Source: Micrasema longulum (taxonomy: Eukaryota; Arthropoda; Insecta; Trichoptera; Brachycentridae). From it: a stretch of DNA of 64,000 nt. The notes beneath the pieces were generated by a model, which worked only from the letters and a program-made list of their open reading frames with translations, was not told where the DNA came from and did not search any database. The DNA lies in assembly GCA_022494885.1 (NCBI GenBank), contig JAGVSM010001345.1, positions 124,001 to 188,000 on the forward strand, given 5' to 3'. The position numbers were made by a program, and so were the translations under genes. Below are positions 11,667-24,200 of this stretch, in pieces. Each line of letters starts with the position of its first letter. The first letter of the stretch is position 1.

Positions 11667-11985
11667 ACCATTGCGTCCAGAAGGAGCGTACCAACGCGCG
11701 AGCATTTAGGGACGACTTGAGTAAGTAAAAAACATGGAGTTGAACGAAGCGCACTTAATATGCGCACTTGCTCTGGAGTTCGCGCGTCAACTGGACGCAA
11801 CGAAGCGTCTCTAGTATCTCGATTCGCGCGCAATACGCGCGAATCAAGCGCGAGTCGAGAGTCTGGCGAAGTGCACGCGATTTACGCGCGTATTTTGAAT
11901 TTGATATATTGGCGCCTAGTATCTCGCCAATGCGCGAATGAATTCGCGCGAAACGTTTCGCGGTGAATCCGCCCCTTCTGGACAA
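11667..11985. repeat. CpG-dense element with terminal inverted repeats
   Basis: The ends gtccagaaggagcg (11667) and cgccccttctggac (about 11972-11985) are near-perfect inverted repeats. The interior is packed with CGCG motifs such as gattcgcgcgcaatacgcgc, itself partly palindromic. It is a probable MITE. It ends about 100 bp before the IS1 exon and stands out from CpG-poor surroundings. Confidence 0.6.
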
Positions 11986-12084
11986 GCTATAAGGGATTCA
12001 ATGAATCCCATGAGAAGAATAAACTAAACTAAACTTAAGCAATATGTGTAAAATGATTGTTAATGATTAGTTTTCTGTGTGCAG

Positions 12085-12217
12085 GTATACGCGGTTCATA
12101 ATAGAGTGGCCGCCGTTCGAGTACGCCGTGCTGCTGACTATTATCGCCAACTGCGTGGTGCTCGCGTTAGAGGAGCACTTGCCGCACGGCGACAAAACCA
12201 TCCTGGCGCAGAAGCTG
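12085..12217 (+). CDS. cac: cac exon: repeat I segment S1
   Basis: The acceptor is tgtgtgcag and the donor gtaact. The first base completes a codon from an upstream exon outside the window; 44 full codons follow and end in phase 0. The peptide starts [10 protein letters not shown], and the S1 helix is [20 protein letters not shown]. After it comes the extracellular stretch [14 protein letters not shown] leading to S2. In Cav channels S1 forms part of the voltage-sensing domain. The exon is GC-rich at third positions compared with its AT-rich introns. A CpG-dense repeat ends about 100 bp upstream and a LINE tail with a microsatellite begins about 70 bp downstream, so the exon sits between two insertions. 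Identity as Cav2/cac is clear from the sequence. Confidence 0.95.
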
Positions 12218-15200
12218 GTAACTATTTTTCTAATTTATTTACTCGTACGATTATGTATTGTCAAAAAACCTAGAATGTATCCTAATGTATCTACATGCGT
12301 GTATGTATATATATATGTGTATATATGTATTTATATATATATATAAGTCTTTATATATATGTATGTATGTGTATGCATGTATATATGTGTATGTGTGTAT
12401 GTGTATGTGTGTATGTAAATGTATCAAAATGTGTTTATGAGTAAGTTTATATTTTACTAGTTTGTGCTTTCTATTAACGTGTAAACCTTTTATCATGTAT
12501 TAAATTGTAATTGCCTAGCTTGGAACGGGGTATGTACCCTTGTTAGCTGAACAAAGTGAACCTAAAATTGTGTTAATAAGAAAATGTTTAAATAAATAAA
12601 TAAATATCCATCCAAGTAATATTTCCTTTCTAAGCTGTTCTGATGCAGTTGGAATTATGCATCTTTTCTTGCGGTTAGCGGTCAGCGTCCTGGCGGACGA
12701 CGCTCTACAAAGCCAAAGTTAGCCAATTAGATCGGCAGTCTCTTTATTTTAAGCCCAACGCCCTGTATTTACTGCCGGCTACTATATATTTTTGGCAAGA
12801 TAAAAACGAATGCAACTCCCGAATAAAAAAAAATATATTTTTACAATAATTGTGTTTATTTGATGAATTTTCATTTGTATAATTTATATTTTAATCTTAA
12901 CATATAATTATTTATTTGACACTGTCTTCTTTGGAATTTTATTATTGATTATTTATACCTTGCTTTTCTGGATTGTTATTCTATAGCATCACATGTCATT
13001 ATAATTTAATTCAATAATTTTGACTGTGTATTTTTTATTGTTAATTATTATGACTTAACACGGGCACAGCCTAAAAAGCCTAAACAAGTTTAATCATATT
13101 TAAACGAGTGTAATTTTGAATGAATAAATCAATTCTGTTCGTTGCAATTGAGGATTGTTTTTTTCAAAGCACGCTATTCGCCCCATATGTTGATTTGATT
13201 TTTTTTTAATTTAAAGCCAATATCGAAACACATCGATTAATTAAAACAAATTAACCATATTAAAAAATATCAAAGTCTTTTCGTTTTTTTTAAAACACTA
13301 AATTTTATTGTGTATATTTATCGCAAATTTCAACATTGTTTTATGGGTGCTAATGAAATATAAAATAAATTTATTAGTTATTTATAAATTATAAATTCGA
13401 TTACCTCGAGGCTAAGCTGCAAGATATTATTTTTTAAACAAAGATTGTTCACGCGATTTGACGCGAATCACAAAAAAAACCCCTCCTGAAAAATTATGTT
13501 TCCAGCAAATGTCGAGTTTTGAAAAAACAATCCTCAATTTATGCATACCTTTTTCGGATTTCTTTCATAAATGATAAATGTTCTTTTTATATTTTAATAG
13601 AAAAAAAAACATGAAGCAAAATACAAAGAGATGTTTTCAGTATGCCCAAATATTTGTAAACATACTGGCTTTTACTCCCTAGGGAATTATTACAGCAAGG
13701 ATGATTTGCAACAAATTGTCTCTAGAATGTATGATGTATGCCTGGAGAGCGAATTGGCAATAAACGAAAGTAATTCAAAAGTGATGGTATTTGAAAGGGA
13801 TAGTGAGGTTACTGACTGCATAATAAATGTAAACAACGAATGTCTCGAGCAAGTAGAAGAATTTGTGTATCTGGGAAGCATGTTTTCAAGGGATGAAAGA
13901 GTAGAAAAAGATGTTGAAAGGAGAGTGAATGCGGGCAACAAAATGAACGGAGCACTAAGCTCAGTAATTGCCAATAAAAATATGTTAATCGAAGCTAAAC
14001 TGGCAGTGCACAACGGAGTTTTAGTTCCAACACTTATGTATGGAAGTGAAACATGGAACTGGCAGAGGAAGGATGAAAGCCGAGTGAACGCGGTTGAAAT
14101 GCGATCTCTTAGACGAATGTGTGGGAAATCAATGTATGACGGGGTTAAGAATGATGAAATAAGGCGAGAGCGTAAATCTGAGTCAAGTATAATTATACTT
14201 AATAAGATTAAGAAAGGGTCTCTGAGATGGTTTGGTCACGTAGAACGAATGGACGACGAAAGAATGGTAAAACAAGTATATATGGCAAAAATGAACGGTA
14301 ACGTGAGACGAGAACGACCAAGGAAGACGTGGCATGATCAGATAAACCAAAATCTCTAATCTGGTCATGTCAAAAGCAGACAGAACTGAAGGGCATGTAT
14401 GACAAGAATGTGGAAGAAGCTAGGAATGTATGCCAGGAAAGATGTGTGTAGCAGTCCATTCTCTCTGCCTACCCCTACGAAGAAATGGCGTGATGGTAGT
14501 CGTAGGGAATTATTAAAATCTAAATTTATTGCAACAGAAAGCGAAAACAGTTTTGAGAAGGAAATCTTTGTTAATTTAAATTCATTTACTGGTTTAAGTG
14601 TTGACATTTCCTCGACGTATTTTTATTTAAATAAATGAGAAATATTTGCGTTCTTATGATTTACCCAAATATTTCAATTTCGAGGGCCATTTTCAACGAG
14701 TTGTAAATAACTGGCTTTTGTATTGGGAATGGGGTTCGCACCTCGGACCTCTGATTCGTGTCTGCGACACTAGCCACGGGACCACAGCTCTGCAATAATG
14801 ATACAGTAAAATGACCTTTTCAATTAATTTGCTATTGATTTGTGCTGATACCCGGATATCCACGCTCACTGGCGTGTTATCTATCAATAAACAAACAAAA
14901 ATCCATACAGCATGTAGGGAAATTTACGTCACGTATAGTAGAACCCTTCGTGACGTCAAAGCGACGTCACGACTCGTGAGCGTTTTGTTGGGTGATAAAA
15001 TATCAAAAGTTGAAGCGTCAACGATATTTTATGTTGTTCAAATGTTTGTGGACAAGAACTGGGTTTCACCTCTAGATAGATATCCAGATTAACGTATATT
15101 GCAACAAAAATGTGGGATATTTTTCAATTTAGGAGAAGAGACTTTTTTAAGTTACTTTACACACTGTGTTTTAAAGCGAATTCGCTTCATTAGTATGGTG

Positions 15201-18200
15201 CCTTCAGTATAATGTATGAACAGTATTAATCGTATCGAGATCATTCGAATTTATAGGAAGCCTGTAGCTTAATCACAAATTACTATCGACGTGCTAATAG
15301 GCGACGTGATAACAATTTCTTACCATGGTTGTTTATCGTATTCGCAATCACAACGCAACATCCGTGAACGTATTAAATGTCAAAATATTTACGTTTCGCG
15401 ACGTATAATCCTGCTGCGCAATCACATATTTCAATTTCACCGGTGTAAATATGGAAAATATTCAACAACTGCTATTTTTATTCATTTATTTATTATTTTT
15501 TATAGTTTTTTCGCCAATGAATTGTATTTATATACGAGGAAAACAAAAAACAAACCGACATGAGCTTAGAGATTACACACGCGTTGACTTATGATTGCGA
15601 TAACTTAAGCATGTTCATTGTGATAGCTTAAATGCTTAGCATCTTTTAAAACACGTCGATGATTAATTCGTGATTGAACTACTGGAATATCGTTTTAGAA
15701 ACTTTGAAAATGATTGCGGCGAATCTTTGATTGAATTTAATATATAATCATTACAAAAAAGGAGTCTTACATGTGATTTAATTTTTATTTTTAATATTAG
15801 ATTTTGAAATTAGCTTTTCAAATAATAGATTGATTTACAAAATATCAAAATATATACTGGGTCTTTTTTTATTTTTTACATGTACGTCTTATAAATGAAT
15901 TTGAGGTTTAATTATTTATACAAGTTGGTAAATAAAAAAAGGAATTTAATCTGGTATTGCGAAGACGATAATGGAAGCAGATATTTTGTAACAGGTGATT
16001 AATCTTTTATTTAAAAAGCTAATTTAAAAATGTAATTTTGAAAAAAAAAATGATATCACATGTAAGACGCCTTTTTTGTTATGATTATGTATTACATTTA
16101 ATCAAAGATTTTCCCTCTCTGTTGCATCAAATTTAGATCCAAATAGCTCCCTAGTGAGAAAATCCAGCCTGTCTGCAAAAATTTGGTCATACTCAAAACG
16201 TGTTTTTTATGTGTAGAGGGTTCTCTTTTTAAATGTCAAAAAAACTCACAGACTCGAACATGTCTTGCGCTACGTGGACGGTGTAATGAAAAATTCCGTA
16301 ACTTCAAAAAAGAAACATAATTTTTTTAATATTTTTTTATTTATTTATTTGCACCTTTTATCAAAAACACAATTTAACGTTCACTTTGCCCAGCTAACAA
16401 ATGTACGTACCATGTTCCAAGCTAGGCAATTACATTCTAATATATGGTAATAGTTAACAAATTAATAGAGAGCACAGACTAATACAATATAAACTTACTC
16501 GTATACACATTTTGATACATATACATACACACATACACATGTACATACAGACACACGTACATACACCCATGCGCATACACATACACACATACATTCATAA
16601 AACATAGACAATTTATTTATTATGCGAAATTTCATGGTTACCATCTGTATATATATTTTTAAAATTATTCTTTAATTTCATATTTTATTTTCGACATCCA
16701 GTAAGAATCTCCAATGCGTGGCCATGCATTAATTTTTCTGACTCCCTACGACCAATATCACGAAAGAGCGAGGTCAACACTTTCCGCAACTTGACAACAC
16801 TCCCGTCTTTCCTCGATTCTGGCAAAAGGTTATGGACCTTTTTGCCTACGTAATAGTGTTGTCTCGATGCCAGAACAGTGTTGACCCCTTCACTTAGTAT
16901 CAGTTCCCTGTTAGAGTATCTTGTATTATGGTTGTGGTTGACGCTTGAGTAAATGTCTCTATTGACGTGTGTAACCACTACCTGTATTTGTGTATTTGTT
17001 GCTTGAATACATTTTTTTTTAAACCTCTGAACTTTATTTAATAAATTCAGTTATAAAAACATAATTTCACTCTAGTATGTTTATACATTTAACAACATCA
17101 ACTAAGATTATTGTTATTGTTATTAATAGTTTCAAAAATTACACATAAATTAAACTTCGATTGAATTTTATCCATATTCACAACTCATACCTTCCCCATT
17201 ACTAGAAACGTCAATGTCAAATGTCAACTGCCAACGACGACTTTGGGGCTTTGGCGCCATAGGCGACTTCGGACGGTTTTATTTGAATTATTTGACGTTC
17301 TATCGCGCATTTTTGTTTCGCAAAAATCGAATTGGTCGTATTTCGTGTTGTTTGACGAAAGCATTTTCGCAATCAACTTTTTTACAATGTTGTTCTTTTG
17401 TTTGCAGGAGGAAACGGAAGTCTACTTTTTAGGAATATTTTGCGTAGAAGCATCACTGAAGATTTTAGCGTTAGGATTTGTTCTGCATAGAGGTTCATAT
17501 CTCAGAAATATTTGGAACATAATGGATTTCTTCGTCGTAGTGACGGGGTGAGTCCGCAACTTTATAATATTCTAGTTTTAAATTCATTTTAGAAAATTTT
17601 ATTTAAATGTTTTTCTTGTAAAAGTGTTTTTTATTTCCTAAAAGTGTCATTACTTTATAATATAGGTGCTGTTGCTGGTTGGAGATAATTTGTACACCTG
17701 CGATTTCTTTTAATGAGTATAATTTATATGAGTATACTTAAAATATAGCTTGATTAAAATTACAGCTGTCAAACTAATGTCACTAGCGATGGAAAATTAT
17801 TAATCACTGATCATGTACCGATCAAATCGATTTTATCAGTTTTTTCATGCAAACATGAGACTCGGTTTCCGAAAATTAATATAAAAACGCAAAAACAAGC
17901 CTATTTTAGTGTGTTTAAGACAATTATTTACTAAAAAATAAGACATTAAATAGTTTTTTCATGAATAACAACAAATGAATTACTTTTAATATTATGTTAA
18001 TAAAATTTGTATAAAACCACTCACCGACTTATCTGTCTACCGGTTTCGAGACGTAACCCGTCTCTTCGTCAGGACAACAACACTACACCAACATGCAAAT
18101 ACCACTACACACCTTCACCATAGTAGATTTGCAAAAATATAAAATCGACACGCAGGCTAGACACATGCTTCACTACGCCACCACCGAGGGTTAATGAAGG

Positions 18201-21200
18201 TGTGTAGTGGTATTTGCATGTTGGTGTAGTGCTGTTGTCCTGACGAAGAGACGGGTTACGTCTCGAAACCGGTAGACAGATAAGTCGGTGAGTGGTTTAT
18301 ACAAATTTTATTAATATAATATTAAAATGTTGGACCACAAAGTTAATGCTTTGAATATTAATAAGAATTACTTTTAATTCGATCGATTTGCGTTGATCAA
18401 TTTGGCCGTTTTCACACATACCACGCAAATCCACCCGGCGCGGTTTTTTTATTGGGTTCACCCTATAAAAGGCGACTCAAATGTCATATTTGTGTCGTCT
18501 TTTGTAGGGCGAACCCGGCAAAATTACCGCACTGGGTGGATTTGCGTGGCATGTGTGAAAAGGGCCATTGTCTCATCTCTAACATTTTTGCAAAATGATG
18601 TAACCTTGTAAAAACGTCGTTAATAATTAGGTTTATTTTAATTTTTAAGCTGATTTAAGATAATTATGTTGATTTATACGTCAAGCATTGCATTAAAAAA
18701 ATAAATTAACATGCCAGATACGAATGATTTTTCGTGTCAATATCAATCAATCACTCCTTAGACGTTACAACAAAGTTATGTCCTCACTTTTGCTGACAAC
18801 TGTCATTCTAATCAAGATATATTTTAAGGACTATACAGTATAATATATTATGTCAATGACGTATAATTAAATAGACACGTTACAACCCCTTAATATACAG
18901 GTAACCCCCCCGTTGATCGCGACCACGGCAAGTAAAACGCGGTATTTTCGCAATGTAGTGACGGTAGAAGAGAAACTAAAAATAATCGAAATTATAGAAA
19001 ATGGTGGTAAAATTGCAGTTGTGGGTAGGGATTTTAAATAGCCTGCGTCTACAGTGTGATCAATGGGAAAAAAAGAGAAGAGAAATTGTTTTTAAAGCAA
19101 GCAATGGTTGGTTTGATCAGATTAAATGACGATCTAACTTGCATTGCCTTTAAATTATTGGCGAATCGGCTAGTGCAGATATAGAAACAGCTAGAAAATA
19201 TTTGACAGATTTGCGTTAAAAATCCCCCGTTGATCGCGAAATTTCGCCAATATATTTATTTATTTAACAAATTTACGGACAATGTCCAATTTAAACTAAT
19301 TATATAACGAAAAACAATAATAATAGACTAACAAATAAAAGAACGAATACAACAAATAAAAGCAAAGACAAGTTAATACATTAGACAGGCATTACGGAAT
19401 CCAGGTTAATTCTACAGATATACAGTCAATTTATTGGGAATATTTCTTCAGCCTATTCGTAAAAAAACTCAATTTTCAATCACAATAATTTAGATCTTGA
19501 TTGTCCTTTACAAATCTAATTATTCTGGGTAGAGGCGCATGGAAACCATAATTAGTCTTATGATGACCGAGGAACATAATTTCATTATTTCTGTGTCTAC
19601 GTAAAGGAACTTTAAGAGATATTTGTTGGAGAATAGTCGGGACATCAAATAAACTATAAAGTCTCTTAAACATGCAATTTAATCTGCATTTAATCGACGT
19701 TGTGAGAGACTGGATATCTTCAGGAAAAGTTCCATGTCGGTATAGTGATCTCTTGTGATTCCTAGTTAGAAATCATATTACGGAGACATATTCAAGAATG
19801 GGAAGAACCAATGAGCAGTAAGGTGTTTTAAGAGTTAATATATTTTTAAAATCAGGTGTAGTTTCATTAACAAATCCAAAGAATTTAAGAGATTTGTTAA
19901 TGATATGTGTTCATTAAAATTTAGTTTGTTGTCTAGAATCACCCCGAGATCTCTTATTGAAGTTACAACGGAAAGAATTTGGTCATGTAATTATCGCGGC
20001 CATGTCCAGTAGTGGTATCCTGAACCACTCTCGTGTCACGATAAAACAGTGTTTATGAAAAAAAAATGTACAAAAACACACGAGAAAAGCTACTCTCTCG
20101 TGCCACGAGAGTGGTTCAGGATACCACCCCTGGACATGGCCGCATCCCCCGCGATCAACGGTGGTAACCTGTATTGCATTTCAATTTGTGGGTCTCGATG
20201 CCTTTATTCTATGCTGTGTTATGTACTGGGTAACACTTCGTGCTCCAATGCCCGAAATCTCCTGACTAGTCTTGTCAAACCAAGTCGTCGAAAGGGTCGT
20301 AAGCTTCAAATACCTGGGAGAATATGTTACGGAAAATGGCAGCCTTCAAAAAGAACTGGGAGTCTGGCTAAAAATCGCAGGCGCTGCATTTAACAGTATG
20401 AAGGCTGTCTAGAGATCGGATGTTTACTCAGTGAAAACCAAATGCCACCTATATAACACCAATTCTCCTCTACGGATGCGAATCGTGGCAGCTCCACCAA
20501 TTCAATAAAGTACATTAGGGCCTGACCATGAAACTTCACAGTAACATTTCTCATGATATATATATTTTTTAATTATATTTTTTTTTTTCAAAAACTCATT
20601 TTTTATTTGAGAAAAAAAATCATTTCATTAAATTTAAAAGGGAGACGATCCTTAATCTCTCGGACTAGCATCCCTTCCGGAAACCCCTTATCCCTCCCAT
20701 ACCCAGCCGCTCGCAAGTCCGCATCCGGTGCGTATCGCTCTATTGCTCAAATACGCTTTTGATCTCTATTTATTTATTTTTTTTCATAAATTATAGCATT
20801 TTTTCCAAAAATTCGTCAGCATGTTTTTAAAAACACATCATAAAAATGTTCCTCTGAATTTTGGCAGCATGGCCCTGAAAAACCATATGTACTTGAAGAT
20901 GGGCATGTAAAATGTTGGAATAATCAGCGTGCGTGCATGAGATGTATGAACGTAGCGGAAGCGAGATCTGCATTCAATGACTGAGTAAAGTGGAGTTCTA
21001 TAATAATGTATTTTTAAAAAAAAAGATGAGTTATACTTTAATTTTCAAAAATCAGAATAACCAGTGACCAGTTTCATTCTTTTGGTGACATCTTCGAGAC
21101 TAGTATCATTATTATCAAATAAAATATATTTATACAAAACAGTAACTATCATCATTTGTAACGCTACAGCCCGTTGTGGGCCCTGGCCTCATCAAGAATC

Positions 21201-24200
21201 TGTCTTCATTCCGACCTGCACCCTGCAGCTCTTCTCCAGTTCGTCAGGCCAATTGCTGTAATGTCACTTACCACAATATCCAGCCATCTTAATTTTGGTC
21301 TACTTCTGCTTCGTCTGCCTTCCGGAGAGGTATAAAGAATCTTTTTTGGGCTACGGTTATCATTCATTCTGCGCACATGGCCCAACCATTGTAATCTTCT
21401 TATTTTAATGAATTGCGCAATTTTGGGTTCGCCATACAGTGCCTCTAATTCACGATTCAGCTGTCTCCTCCACACTCCGTTTTGGTTGAACCAAATATCT
21501 TCCTTTATATTTTTCTTTTAAATACTAATACCATGTTTTCATTTTTTTATCATAACCCAGCATTAGACACCGTATGCAATGACCGGTCTGAGGAGTTTTG
21601 TAAATGATGGTCTTAGTTTTTCTAGTGAGCAATTTGGATCCCAGATGTTTTAACAAGCCATAATTACATCTATTTGCTGCCAATAGCTGTGTTCTAATCT
21701 CGGAACAATAATTCTTACCATTAGTCATTTCAGTACATAAATATTTAAAGGAGTTGACATTGTCTATGTGTTGTGACCCAACGTCAATTGCCTGCTGTGC
21801 ATAGTTTATTTGTGACTTTCTTGGTAAAATATATTTAGTCTTAGAAAAAAAAACAGCAGCTACATGGAATTCAAAATCATTTAAAAGTAATTAAATTTAA
21901 TAATTTTTGTCTGGAAAACCTTTTTATATAGTATTGCGGGGTAAATACAAAAGTTTAACAATGTTATTTTAATGTACAATACATTTTTTTTTAATGTCGT
22001 GGCTCTTCCTGATCGTTTTTGTTTAAATACATATATCAGTCTTAAAGATGTCGTGAAAGCGATGAAACCAGTCACTGGTAGTGGCAGTGGCGTGAGTTCT
22101 ATATAGGCACATAAGCAGTGCCTACTAGGATTTCATTAATATAATAACAAAAAATAATACACAAAATATTAGTAACTATTTTTAAATTTGAAAAATGCGC
22201 CAGAGATAATTCGGTTAAATAGTGTATTGTACCGATCGGCGCGCCGCTATCGGCCTAGGTCGGCAGAGGCACGAACTACAAATGCCCTTTTCGTTCATAT
22301 GAACAAAGCGTGTATGCGTGAACGAAACGTGTATATGTGAAAATTTTTTCAGTTGTAATTACGCGTGTATGGGTAAGTTAGTAGGCAGTGTTCTTTAACG
22401 TTGGTAGGTTCATTGTTAAAGAAAGAACAAACGAATACTTTACTGACATTAAGCGTTTTTTTCGATAATTATTCAATAAAAGTTATGTCAAATAAATAAC
22501 CTCGATGAATTGTACAATCGAGAATATTTATGTTACGCGTTTATTTTGTTAATAAAAAAATATAAAAGTAATTTTTGGAACTTATTGATTTGATAGCTTA
22601 ATGTCACGGTATTTTGGAAAATTACTTGCAATTATCTAAAAGCTCGTTTACGCAAATTTTAAATAGAGTCCAAAATGATTTAATTTTGAGTGTAGCACCG
22701 TAATAAATGAAAATATTAAAATATTAAAAAAAGGATTTCGTAGCAATATCTTTTATAGACTATATTGAAATTAAGTAATATATTATATAAATTAAGCATT
22801 AATTTGGATATTTGATGTGGCTTAGGTAATTTCAATATAAAGTACAACACAGTGATTCTAACTAATTTGACTAGTGAAGTAAATTGTAACTTAGTAAGAT
22901 TGATTACTTATCCTATATAAAACGTACTTATCTTTCCTACTGCCTACCCAGTTTAAAACTCTATGCACGCGATTGGTCACTGGTTATTACAAAATTTGTG
23001 GATTTAAGTTTCACTCGTCTTTGATTTAAATAATACATTTTTACCACCGAGATTTTTCACTAACTTACTTGAATATTCTATCATGATACCTGCATTTGTT
23101 TTGAATGTAAGTTAAAATATGTATCCCTCTGTTAAATGAAAAGGTCTATGACAATATTTGCCGAGACGAATGTGGACATGGATCTTCGAATGTTACGGTC
23201 CTTCCGTGTGCTGAGGCCTCTAAAGTTGGTGTCCAGAATCCCAAGTAATGGACTCTGCAACCTTAACCTTACATTTTGTCGCTTATAGAGAAAGAACACA
23301 CGTATAATGTCACAATATCATAGATAAAACTCTACGCTAGAAGTGTGATTAATTAAACAACGTTAGATAGAAGATCATAGATTTCATTTATATCATAAAC
23401 GTATAGAAAGTTTTACAGCACCATAGATAAACCTCTAATCTAGAAGTGTGATCTAATAAACCCTAGGTTGATTGTGTTAAAATATTTGACTCTGGTGTTT
23501 TTTTATTTATGTAAAAAGTGGATAAATGCTAATATTTACAAACATTTATTTATATTTTTTAGTTTAAAATAATGTGGTGTATTTTCAAAATTAAAGGTTC
23601 TTTAGATCAGATATATATTTTTTAATATGTGAGTATTCTTTATAGTCGATTACAATTTATTAGATTAGGTTTTCAAGTGTTCTTCTTTATGATTCCTTTA
23701 CAAATTATCTAGTCTTTCTGATTCAATATACATTTTGTAAGTATATTTGGTGTGACTTAGTAAGTTGGGAGCGTGCTGATCAAATTAATACTAGAATAAT
23801 TTGTTTGATGTTTCAAGATGTTTTATCCACATAGAAAAAATATCAAGTGTGAGTATTATTAAACAAATATCTTAGACGTTTTTTAGAATTAATCAATAAT
23901 GATATTATATCTGATTTCACTTGAGAATCATAGTTTTTTTCATCAGTTATCATAATTCATAAATTTTGTCAGTTTTTCATATTTGCTTATTCTAGAAGAT
24001 AAATTATATTCCTAGTAAGTAATAATTGTTTTGTGTGTCATCTTATTATTATCATATTATTGTCAAAAAACATATAGGCTAGTGAATCAATATAAATTAT
24101 TTTCCTAGTAAGTAATAATGATTTGGTGTGAGTAATAATGGTTTGGTGTGAGTAATAATGGTTTGGTGTGAGTATACATATTTAACAATCATATTATTTT

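Larger units (their letters stand above)
1..12084 (+). other. intronic or upstream sequence before the IS1 exon
   Basis: No cac exon or other intact gene is recognisable here. Retroelement and MITE pieces are listed separately. Stretches in which I see nothing definable are 2200-2640, 4220-4740, 5400-5830, 6300-6560, 6640-7050 and 8830-9130, all low-complexity AT-rich sequence. Positions 1735-2420 look like a decayed dispersed repeat starting near actagcggacccgccagacg, but its class is uncertain. Confidence 0.6.
12218..17407 (+). other. intron between IS1 and IS2-S3 exons
   Basis: Contains a LINE tail with microsatellite, a MITE with terminal inverted repeats, an RTE copy, a SINE, and a second LINE tail in reverse orientation, all listed. 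Nothing recognised in 12610-13140, 14800-15030, 15110-16250 and 17000-17400 beyond AT-rich sequence. Confidence 0.6.
17984..18327. mobile_element. foldback element with hammerhead-like arms, copy 1
   Basis: Two arms of about 134 bp (17984-18117 and 18195-18327) are inverted repeats with very few mismatches, separated by a 77-bp spacer. Each arm carries the same hammerhead-like core, so one faces each strand. The outer ends read ttttaatattat and ataatattaaaa. No ORF is present. The terminal arrangement resembles the inverted long terminal repeats (pLTRs) of Penelope-like elements; that assignment is inference. Confidence 0.85.
18896..20174 (+). mobile_element. Tigger/pogo-like DNA transposon, degraded
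   Basis: Terminal inverted repeats match: left tacaggtaacccccccgttg (18896) and right, inverted, tacaggttaccaccgttgat. Inside the left end the forward strand encodes [20 protein letters not shown] and VVGRDFK, a CENP-B/pogo-type helix-turn-helix. After a frameshift comes SNGWFDQIK and [19 protein letters not shown]. The catalytic DDE part is not recognisable. A LINE tail occupies about 19250-19930, and a separate hairpin sits at 19996-20143. Confidence 0.7.
17548..23143 (+). other. intron between IS2-S3 and IS4-a exons
   Basis: Holds the ribozyme-bearing foldback, a hairpin MITE, a Tigger/pogo element and RTE relics, listed separately. The stretch 22090-23140 shows no recognisable element except a short GC-rich patch around 22235-22275 (aatcggcgcgcc-like) that I cannot classify. 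Confidence 0.6.

Noticed and set aside
12077..12346. A 90-codon open frame running from the IS1 exon into the intron
   Set aside because: Only 12085-12217 is exon; the rest translates the LINE tail microsatellite.
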